Positions 57,788 to 64,000 of a DNA stretch of 64,000 bases are shown one piece after another. How positions within the stretch are numbered: position 1 is the first letter of the stretch; each line of letters starts with the position of its first letter. This stretch comes from Bin76 sp963665765 (GTDB taxonomy: Bacteria; Actinomycetota; Acidimicrobiia; Spongiisociales; ZC4RG35): positions 2,170,001 to 2,234,000 of the forward strand of contig OY762464.1 in assembly GCA_963665765.1 (NCBI GenBank). Direction: 5' to 3'. Position numbers and translations under genes: made by a program. The notes under the pieces are model-generated. The model was given only the letters and a program-made list of their open reading frames with translations. It did not search any database and was not told the origin of the DNA.

Positions 57788-58795
57788 TCATCCCAAGCGG
57801 TTTGCGAAGGGTGGTTCCGCGGGGCCTTGCCGGACCACCGCTCTCCACACGGTCTCGTAGTGGTCCCGGTCATGGGAATCGACCCTGGGCAGGACAAACT
57901 CCTCCCATGCCCGGCGGAGAGGATCGGGGTGCTCGGAGAAAATGCGAAGTCCGGTGGGGAGCCGGTCCAACGCCCCGCGCAGCGACAGGGGAGTCTCCAC
58001 TCTGGTGTCGGCGTCGGAAGCCTCGAAGGAGGCGTTGACGTCCACGGTGAGGCGGGCGATCGCCTCCACGAATGGCCGATTCATGGCGGGATAGCGAAGT
58101 TCCAACATTGATCTCACCTGGGACACGGTGGGAAAGTTTTTCTCCCAGATTATCCAGCGGTCGGCGAAGGCCTTGTTAAGGGTTTGGGTCCCGGCGTAGT
58201 CGCGCAAGTCGGTCGGGTTCATGGTCCCGAAGATGCGCACGTCGTCTCGGAGGCGGACGGTCTCCCCGGTGGGCAGGTCCAGGGCCGCATAGCGGTCGAG
58301 TAGCCCGTGAAGGGCGAAGAGGGTCTCGGCGCCGGCCGCGTTCAGTTCCGACAGGTTGACCAGGGCCGGCCCCCGCAAAGCGCGGGTTATGTCGCCGTCC
58401 TCCCAGCGGCTCTCCGTTCCTCCCTTGCCGTCCCCATGCAATCGGGTCGATCCGATCAGCGTCAGGTCTCTCACCTCTCCGGTCATGGGTATTCGGTAGT
58501 ACGGCAGCCGCAGGCGGGCGGCGAACTGCTCGATATCGTGGTCCTTTCCGGTGCCCATGTGACCTCGGACCGCAATATGCAAGGGGAGATACCCCCGAGG
58601 ACGGTGTCGATGCACTCTTTCCAGGGCTGCGAAGCGATAGAGCATCCCCATATCCACATAGAAAGGATCAGGATCGGGAACTTTCCGCAACCTTTGCCGG
58701 TGGTCCGGCTGGTCGGTGGACAACCGGAATGGCTCGAGACGGATTTCCCGTTCCGGCGCTCCCGAAGGGTGGGCGAAGATGGCCGGGTTGCTCAT
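57788..58795 (-). CDS. CobS/MoxR-like AAA protein with altered Walker motifs
   Basis: 335 residues aligned by eye with cobaltochelatase CobS and other MoxR-type AAA proteins: RGHMGTGKDHDIEQFAARL matches the CobS segment containing GTGKSTHIEQ, and sensor-1 is IFGTMN (N193). The P-loop Lys84 is followed by Asp85 instead of Ser/Thr, and Walker B is LVNLSELN with Ser149-Glu150 instead of Asp-Glu. ATP use is therefore uncertain. The start ATG 58795 overlaps the stop of the upstream VWA gene (ATGA), the usual MoxR-VWA pairing for a chaperone-like complex acting on an unknown client. Confidence 0.85.
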   Translation of the reverse strand: MSNPAIFAHPSGAPEREIRLEPFRLSTDQPDHRQRLRKVPDPDPFYVDMGMLYRFAALERVHRHRPRGYLPLHIAVRGHMGTGKDHDIEQFAARLRLPYYRIPMTGEVRDLTLIGSTRLHGDGKGGTESRWEDGDITRALRGPALVNLSELNAAGAETLFALHGLLDRYAALDLPTGETVRLRDDVRIFGTMNPTDLRDYAGTQTLNKAFADRWIIWEKNFPTVSQVRSMLELRYPAMNRPFVEAIARLTVDVNASFEASDADTRVETPLSLRGALDRLPTGLRIFSEHPDPLRRAWEEFVLPRVDSHDRDHYETVWRAVVRQGPAEPPFANRLG

Positions 58796-60852
58796 GCCGC
58801 CGGGACCTTCAGCTTGATCAGGCTCTTGCGCAACAGATCCTTGGTTCCGGCCACCATGGCCTGCGTCAACTCCCGGGGATGTTGCACCACTTGGTGGCGC
58901 GGGTAGGCGGCGGCCACCGTGTCGTCGCCGATCCCGATTCCCAGCACCGTAGCGCCGCCCCTTTCCACGGCCGCCACGGCTCCGGCCAGATTCCGAACCG
59001 AACCCCGGGTCATTCCATCTGCCAAGACCATCAGGAGTCGGGTCTCGGCGCCCTGGTCGGCCAGCCGACGGGCGGCGTGGATAACGTTCAATTCATCCAC
59101 GTTGGCAGCCTTGTCGAACATGGAGACCGGTGGGGCGGTACGGGGGTTCCGAGCGGCATGCCGCACCGCTTCCCGGGGAGCAAAAGCAGTCCACAGCATC
59201 CCCGCCAGCACGGCCTCGGCCCGGGCCCAGCGCTTGTCGAAGGGTTTGATGAGATAGTGGTTGACGGTAGTGGCCAGTCTATCGGCCGATGTGCCGTAAC
59301 TGGCTTTGAGTCCGGCGGACGACTGGCTCAAAGACCGCGTGTAAGACCACTCCGTGTCCGCTTCTCGGGCAGCGAAGGAACGGTTGAAGATGCTCACTTC
59401 GAAGTCGATATCCAATTCGTGGCAGAGGCGCGCCACTGTCCAGGCGCCCAGCAGGGCAGCGGCCATGCCCCACCCCGTCCGAGGGCGACCGTTGTTGTTT
59501 TTCGACTGGAGCATCGAGGCCGAGCCGTCCACCAGCAGGCTCACCGCATAGCGTCGGCGGTTGGGGAAGTGCCGACGCTCGTAGAGTCGCTGGTAAAGAC
59601 CGGCGCCGATGAACAGCGCGGCATAGGGGGAGACGTCCCCCTGATCGAATCCGGACCGCAATCCCCGACGCTGATTGGCGGCGAACAGGTGGTAGAGCTC
59701 GCCGGAAACCCGCCGGGGGGCCACTCCCCACTGCTCGGCGGCGTCGCGATAGGATTGCCGGCCTTTTCCGGCGAACCGGGCGAAGGCGGTCGGCGCCGGG
59801 GAGACCAGCAGCCGCCCGCTCTGGCCATCGGGAAGATGGATCATCGGGGCGGCGCCGATCCGGAGCAGTTGGTCGGTGGTGGATTGGTCCGTCTCCCTGG
59901 TGAGTCGCCTCACCCGATCCGCGCTCTGTCGGGCGCCGATCGCCTGCCGGTAGGAGGCGGCGTCCGCCACCACCGGGCTGGGCAGACGGATCATGTCGAG
60001 GGATGCGGTCACCTTTTCGCTCAGAGCCGCGGCGGCGGCCGATTCTCGAGAAAGACCGGGGGGAACCAGTTGGTGATCCAGGGCGATACGCAGCATCACC
60101 AGGGCGGTTTCCCCCACTTCCCAGGGATCTTGCAGATGGGGGATCTCCGCCAGGCGATCCGCCGCCGCACCGAGCGCCACCCGGACGTCTTCCCGTATGA
60201 ATTCGGGCAGTCGGCCGACGGGGTAGGCCTCGGTGACCGCCAGGAAGAGCGCGGTGGCGAACTGGGAGATGGCGGGCTTGGTCGCCATCGTGGGCGCCGC
60301 CGCCCGGTAGAGATCATCCAGAATGGATCGGGCGCCCGGGTAGTTGAGCAGCCCTCGTTGTTCCTGCCGGGCATCCTCCAGGGCGAAGAACATCAACACC
60401 GCCAGCTCTCCTCCGGCCCGTTGCAAGGCGGTGAGCAGATCCACCGGAAGAGTGGAATCCGGCTGAGGCCGGGCGGCGTCCGCGCCGACCAGAGCGGGCC
60501 AATGCGGCGGGAGAGGCTTTTTTTCCTCGAAGCTGCTGGAAAGAAGATGCACCACCTCGTGCAGGGCCGAAGCGACCGCCACCTCCTCCGCCGTGACCGG
60601 CGCCCGACGTTGATAGGCGGCCTGGAAGAGACGGGGGTCGCACACCACTTCGCCGGGAGCGCTGTGGGAGAAGGCGCCCAGTCTCACCTTGAGTTCGGGG
60701 TCTTTGGACAGAGTGCGGGCAAAACGGGTTATGGCAGGGGCCACCCGCTGATAGCGGCTGACCACCTCTTCAATGCTGGTCTCGTCCGAAGAGAGCAGCC
60801 GGTTTAGCACGGTGGGCGAGCGGGAGGTCATTACCAATTCATTATCCCTCAT
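58792..60852 (-). CDS. CobT-like protein: metallopeptidase-like N-terminus plus VWA domain
   Basis: 686 residues. The N-terminal half carries ALHEVVHLL, an HExxH zinc-peptidase motif (H98, E99, H102), with a downstream ALEDARQEQ that could give a third ligand. The C-terminal half is a VWA domain with an intact MIDAS DGSAS in SLLVDGSASML and a later VLADGM. This layout resembles the DUF2201/CobT-type partners of MoxR ATPases. ATG 60852 opens the frame, but a GATAAT box inside it lies 9 nt before ATG 60831, which may be the real leaderless start. It is the first gene of the minus-strand operon and is divergent from the M16 peptidase by 27 bp. Confidence 0.82.
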   Translation of the reverse strand: MRDNELVMTSRSPTVLNRLLSSDETSIEEVVSRYQRVAPAITRFARTLSKDPELKVRLGAFSHSAPGEVVCDPRLFQAAYQRRAPVTAEEVAVASALHEVVHLLSSSFEEKKPLPPHWPALVGADAARPQPDSTLPVDLLTALQRAGGELAVLMFFALEDARQEQRGLLNYPGARSILDDLYRAAAPTMATKPAISQFATALFLAVTEAYPVGRLPEFIREDVRVALGAAADRLAEIPHLQDPWEVGETALVMLRIALDHQLVPPGLSRESAAAAALSEKVTASLDMIRLPSPVVADAASYRQAIGARQSADRVRRLTRETDQSTTDQLLRIGAAPMIHLPDGQSGRLLVSPAPTAFARFAGKGRQSYRDAAEQWGVAPRRVSGELYHLFAANQRRGLRSGFDQGDVSPYAALFIGAGLYQRLYERRHFPNRRRYAVSLLVDGSASMLQSKNNNGRPRTGWGMAAALLGAWTVARLCHELDIDFEVSIFNRSFAAREADTEWSYTRSLSQSSAGLKASYGTSADRLATTVNHYLIKPFDKRWARAEAVLAGMLWTAFAPREAVRHAARNPRTAPPVSMFDKAANVDELNVIHAARRLADQGAETRLLMVLADGMTRGSVRNLAGAVAAVERGGATVLGIGIGDDTVAAAYPRHQVVQHPRELTQAMVAGTKDLLRKSLIKLKVPAA

Positions 60853-60879
60853 CCGGCTTCCCTACACTTGCGGGTTGGC

Positions 60880-62133
60880 ATGGCTCATTATCGTCTCACC
60901 ACCTTGCCCAACGGGCTGAGGGTTATCACCGAACCCATGCCGACTCTTCGTTCGGTGTCGGTCGGGTGTTGGGTGGACACCGGCGCCCGGGACGAACGGA
61001 CCAACGAGGCGGGCGCCTCCCATTTCCTGGAGCACCTCCTTTTCAAGGGAACCGAGGAGCTTTCGGCTCGCCGGATTTCCGAGACCTTCGACGGGATGGG
61101 GGCCGAGTCCAACGCCTTTACCTCCAAGGAACAGACCTGCTACTGGGCGCGGCTGGTGGACGACGATCTTCCGGTGGGGATGAGACTCCTTTCGGAGATG
61201 CTGAAGCGCCCCGCCTTCCGGCAGAACGAGATCGATTCGGAGCGGCAGGTGGTGTTGGAGGAAATCAATATGCATGAGGACAATCCCCAGGATTCGGCTT
61301 TCGAGGCTTTCAGCCGGACGATCCACCACGGCCATGCCCTGGGGCGCCCGGTGCTGGGAACCCGGGAGTCGATCAGGGCGATGACCCGCGACGACCTGGC
61401 CGGCTACTGGGGGCGACGTTACGGTCCCCGTTCGGTGGTGGTGTCCCTGGCCGGGGCGGTCCGGCACTCGGAAGCGGTCGATCTGACCGGGGAACTGTTC
61501 GGGGAGTGGTCGGGAGAGGCGGTCGGCCATCACAGGTCGCCCACCATCCTCAACTCGTCGGTGGGACTGGTGGAGAGGGACACCGAGCAGGCGCATCTGG
61601 TGCTGGGAGGAGAGGGAATAGGTCGCTCCGATGAGCGGCGCTGGGCTTTGGGAGTTTTGAATATGGTATTGGGGGGTGGGATGTCGTCGCGCCTGTTCAC
61701 CAGCATCCGGGAGGAGCGGGGGCTGGCCTATGCGGTCTTCAGCTTCAACCAGTCTTACGCAGACACCGGTGTTTGGGGGATCTATGTGGGGACCACCCCC
61801 GGCCAGACCGGCCAGGTCATGGAACTGATCTACCGCCAACTGTCCCAGCTGATGGAGGAGGGCATCACCGAGGCGGAGTTGGAGAAGGCCCGCGGCGCCG
61901 GGCGAGGGGCCTTGGCGCTGGCCATGGAGGATTCCCAGAGCCGGATGGTCAGCCTGGGTCGCCACGAGATCTGCGGGTTGGAGCATTATTCGATGGACGA
62001 GCGGCTTCAGCGCATTCTGGCGGTCGACCGCCACGACGTCATCGAGGTGGCGCGCCAGCTGTTTTCCGGCAAAAAGACCCTGGGGGCAGTGGGGCCCTTT
62101 GGCGAGTCGGATCTCGCCGTCTACCTTAAATGA
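60880..62133 (+). CDS. M16-family zinc metallopeptidase (processing-peptidase-like)
   Basis: Peptidase of 417 residues with the inverted zinc motif HxxEH in GASHFLEHLLFKGTEE and a downstream Glu in ESNAFTSKEQTCY, the PqqL/MPP-beta-like pattern. The C-terminal domain retains GGGMSSRLFTSIREERGLAY, typical of active M16B subunits. ATG 60880 is chosen over TTG 60868 because a TACACT box occupies 60863-60868, 11 nt upstream. The stop overlaps dapB (ATGA). M16 peptidase next to dapA/dapB genes is a common actinobacterial arrangement. Confidence 0.94.
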   Translation: MAHYRLTTLPNGLRVITEPMPTLRSVSVGCWVDTGARDERTNEAGASHFLEHLLFKGTEELSARRISETFDGMGAESNAFTSKEQTCYWARLVDDDLPVGMRLLSEMLKRPAFRQNEIDSERQVVLEEINMHEDNPQDSAFEAFSRTIHHGHALGRPVLGTRESIRAMTRDDLAGYWGRRYGPRSVVVSLAGAVRHSEAVDLTGELFGEWSGEAVGHHRSPTILNSSVGLVERDTEQAHLVLGGEGIGRSDERRWALGVLNMVLGGGMSSRLFTSIREERGLAYAVFSFNQSYADTGVWGIYVGTTPGQTGQVMELIYRQLSQLMEEGITEAELEKARGAGRGALALAMEDSQSRMVSLGRHEICGLEHYSMDERLQRILAVDRHDVIEVARQLFSGKKTLGAVGPFGESDLAVYLK

Positions 62134-62888
62134 CCATCGGGGTAGGGGTGGCCGGCGCCCTGGGACGGATGGGATCTTTGATCGCGCAGACGGTGGCAGA
62201 GGCGCCTGACCTGCAGCTGGTGGCGGCTTTCGACCGTTACGGGGGGGAGGTGGCCGGGACCGAGGTGCAGACCGACGCGGGCTGCTTGGTCGGGGCGGAA
62301 GTGGTGGTGGATTTCACCCACCCCGAGGTGGTGATGGCCAACCTTTCCCGCTACCGGGAGATGAACTGCCATGCGGTGGTGGGCACCTCGGGTTTCACCA
62401 CCGAGCGAATCGCGTCGGTCCGCCGCATCTGGCCCCCGGCCGGCGCCTCCAACTGTCTGATCGTTCCCAATTTTTCGATCGGGGCGGTGCTCATGATGCG
62501 CTTTGCCAAAGAGGCCGCCCGGTACTTTCGGGCATCGGAGGTGATCGAGCTTCACCATGACAACAAAGCCGACGCCCCCTCGGGCACTGCGGTCTCCACC
62601 GCCGTGGGCATGGCCGAGGAGGGTGGTCAGCACCGGAGCATCGAGTCCGAAGAAATACTCCCTGGCGCCCGGGGCGGCATGGTGGAGGGAGTGCCGGTCC
62701 ATTCGGTACGCCTGCCGGGTCTTCTGGCTCACCAGGAGGTGCTGTTGGGAAATCCCGGTGAGATTCTCACCATCCGACACGATTCCACCGATCGGATCTC
62801 CTTTCTTCCCGGCGTGATGTTGGCGCTGCGGGGGGTGGCGAGCCTTCCACCGGGGGTCTCCGTGGGCTTGGAGGCCTTGCTAAATTAA
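62130..62888 (+). CDS. dapB: 4-hydroxy-tetrahydrodipicolinate reductase
   Basis: Second step of the diaminopimelate/lysine branch, reducing the DapA product with NAD(P)H. At 252 residues it has the N-terminal nucleotide loop GVAGALGRMGS, VVDFTHPEVV, VVGTSGFT, PNFSIGAVLMM and the catalytic motif ELHHDNKADAPSGTA. The C-terminus FLPGVMLALRGV is conserved. It is coupled to the M16 peptidase by ATGA. A small gene lies between it and dapA. Confidence 0.97.
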   Translation: MTIGVGVAGALGRMGSLIAQTVAEAPDLQLVAAFDRYGGEVAGTEVQTDAGCLVGAEVVVDFTHPEVVMANLSRYREMNCHAVVGTSGFTTERIASVRRIWPPAGASNCLIVPNFSIGAVLMMRFAKEAARYFRASEVIELHHDNKADAPSGTAVSTAVGMAEEGGQHRSIESEEILPGARGGMVEGVPVHSVRLPGLLAHQEVLLGNPGEILTIRHDSTDRISFLPGVMLALRGVASLPPGVSVGLEALLN

Positions 62889-62893
62889 TACGG

Positions 62894-63145
62894 GTGATGG
62901 AGCTCATCAGCAGGGAGGAAGCGCGAGAAGAGGTAAGGGAAAACTACGGGGGTTTTGCCGAAACTCTGCTTGCCGACCTCCTAAAGGAGCATTCCGGCCA
63001 GTGGGTGCTGCTCCATAACCGAGAAGTAGTTGATGTGTTTCAGAGAGCAGGTCAGGCCTACCGTGAGGGCATCAGACGGTTCCCAGACCACAGATTCTCA
63101 ATCCAGGAGGTACGAGGATCTTCCCAATGCAGCAGAACCCCTTGA
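62894..63145 (+). CDS. Small unrecognised protein, possibly frameshifted
   Basis: 83 residues from GTG 62894. The core HSGQWVLLHNREVVDVFQRA then GQAYREGIRRFPDHRFSIQEV recalls short proteins of the DUF5678 type, which have a G-x-W/Y-V-x-hydrophobic-x-x-x-x-V-V pattern. After SIQEV the frame ends in a short unlike tail (RGSSQCSRTP). The +1 frame from about 63110 continues acidic coding-like sequence (YEDLPNAAEPLEIVAFEGDD) to TGA 63222-63224, so a single-base shift may have cut the gene. Function unknown. Confidence 0.55.
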   Translation: MMELISREEAREEVRENYGGFAETLLADLLKEHSGQWVLLHNREVVDVFQRAGQAYREGIRRFPDHRFSIQEVRGSSQCSRTP

Positions 63146-63288
63146 GATCGTCGCGTTTGAGGGTGACGACGGCGACGATTTCGACATCAGGACCGCGGCC
63201 ATCCGATGCACTTTGCTCCTGTGACCGGGGCTGACCACCGAACGGTTAGAGGCTGATCCGGTTGGTCGGGTCGAAGGCTATCCTCCCG

Positions 63289-64000
63289 ATGGTGAGTTCT
63301 AATTCGCCGCCCTTCGGCCGGGTTCTCACCGCCATGGTGACCCCGTTCGCCGCCGACGGATCGTTGGACGCGGGTCAGGCCGGTCGTTTGGCCGGCCACC
63401 TGGTGGACAGCGGCTCGGACGGACTGGTGATAACCGGCACCACCGGCGAGTCGCCCACCCTTTCGGTTGATGAGAAGATCAAGTTGTACGAGGCGGTGGT
63501 GGGGGCCGTGGGGGATCGGGCGATGGTGGTGGCCGGCACCGGCACCTATGACACCGCCGGTTCCGTGAAGCTGAGCCGACGGGCGGCCCAGGCGGGGTGC
63601 GGGGGAGTGATGGCCGTCACCCCCTATTACAACAAGCCCACTCAGGATGGTCTGGTGGCGCACTTTCAGGCCGTGGCCGACGCCACGGAACTGCCCCTTC
63701 TGGTTTACAACATACCTTCCCGATCGGCCCGTCTGATCGAAGTCGCCACTCTGGCCCGGCTGGCGGAACACCCCAACATTGTCGCCACCAAGGACGCGGT
63801 GATGGATCTGGATTTCACCTCCCTGACGGCGGCGGCCGCTCCCGGGTTGACCATATATTCCGGTCAGGACTCGTACACCCTCCCCATGATGTCGGTGGGA
63901 GCGGTGGGGGTGGTGTCGGTTATTTCCCACCTGGCGGGCCCGACGGTGGCCGAGATGGTGTATGCGGCGGCGGCGGGGGACTACCGGAAGGCGACCGTTT
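63289..64000 (+). CDS. dapA: 4-hydroxy-tetrahydrodipicolinate synthase (3' end beyond window)
   Basis: Condenses pyruvate with aspartate semialdehyde, the first step of the diaminopimelate branch. About 237 residues are in the window. Visible: LTAMVTPFAADGSLD, GTTGESPTLS (substrate Thr pair), TPYYNKPTQDGL, VYNIPSRS with the catalytic Tyr, and the Schiff-base lysine in NIVATKDAVMD. ATG 63289 is used; a TATCCT box (63279-63284) lies 7 nt before GTG 63292, which may be the actual leaderless start. The gene is open at the right edge. Confidence 0.95.
   Translation, partial: MVSSNSPPFGRVLTAMVTPFAADGSLDAGQAGRLAGHLVDSGSDGLVITGTTGESPTLSVDEKIKLYEAVVGAVGDRAMVVAGTGTYDTAGSVKLSRRAAQAGCGGVMAVTPYYNKPTQDGLVAHFQAVADATELPLLVYNIPSRSARLIEVATLARLAEHPNIVATKDAVMDLDFTSLTAAAAPGLTIYSGQDSYTLPMMSVGAVGVVSVISHLAGPTVAEMVYAAAAGDYRKATV

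Noticed and set aside
57034..58038. 334-codon plus-strand open frame
   Set aside because: Antisense to the MDMPI and AAA genes, which carry family motifs.
58729..60807. 692-codon plus-strand open frame
   Set aside because: Antisense to the VWA gene, which has HExxH and MIDAS motifs; the shadow shows no recognisable motif and is a high-GC artefact.

Overview
The window is high-GC DNA (roughly 65% by eye in the housekeeping parts). Genes are tightly packed with many stop/start overlaps (ATGA, GTGA, TTGA), and start codons are often GTG or TTG. Several genes have a TAnnnT box only 7-11 nt upstream of the start, which suggests leaderless mRNAs. The order pgsA - gcvH - FHA (GarA-like) - MerR (FtsR-like) - bifunctional-nuclease family - MerR matches the arrangement known from Mycobacterium (Rv1822-Rv1830 area). 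A mycothiol-type MDMPI protein also fits. I infer an uncultivated member of the Actinomycetota, possibly Acidimicrobiia; no rRNA or marker phylogeny could be run.

Layout. 1-6151: topA (minus, running off the left edge), then a coupled plus-strand run of MFS transporter, tmk, holB and a CDP-alcohol phosphatidyltransferase. 6225-12697: glycine-cleavage/regulator cluster (gcvH, FHA, MerR, D,D-carboxypeptidase, opposed glycosyltransferase, HPRT-like protein, BFN, MerR, gcvT). 12694-15837: an unrecognised protein, adenosine deaminase (minus), YqgE/AlgH, RNase HII. 15904-17019: a lower-GC three-gene overlapping cassette whose middle gene is a proteasome-beta-like Ntn hydrolase. 17086-28472: ftsK, a TRAP transporter (DctQ, DctM; DctP convergent behind a bidirectional terminator), a NodB deacetylase and the Lhr helicase.

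28713-56870: a methyltransferase and a MarR regulator, then a divergently transcribed giant gene (30356-56870, about 26.5 kb). The giant gene encodes a secreted protein of about 8,837 residues made almost entirely of Calx-beta repeats. It is interrupted by one apparent frameshift at a G5 tract near 32056. Its core is about 19 copies of a ~714-bp two-domain supermodule. Near its 3' end is a 2,739-bp tandem duplication carrying an unusual Trp/Cys-rich domain. 57046-60852 (minus): a CobT-like metallopeptidase/VWA protein, a CobS-like AAA protein with unusual Walker motifs, and an MDMPI-type protein. 60880-64000: M16 peptidase, dapB, a small possibly frameshifted gene, and dapA (running off the right edge).

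No tRNA, rRNA, CRISPR array, transposase or integrase was recognised. No stretch above 300 bp lacks a gene. The longest intergenic gaps are 28473-28712, 23063-23292, 30131-30355 and 56871-57045; what they hold is described in the relevant entries.
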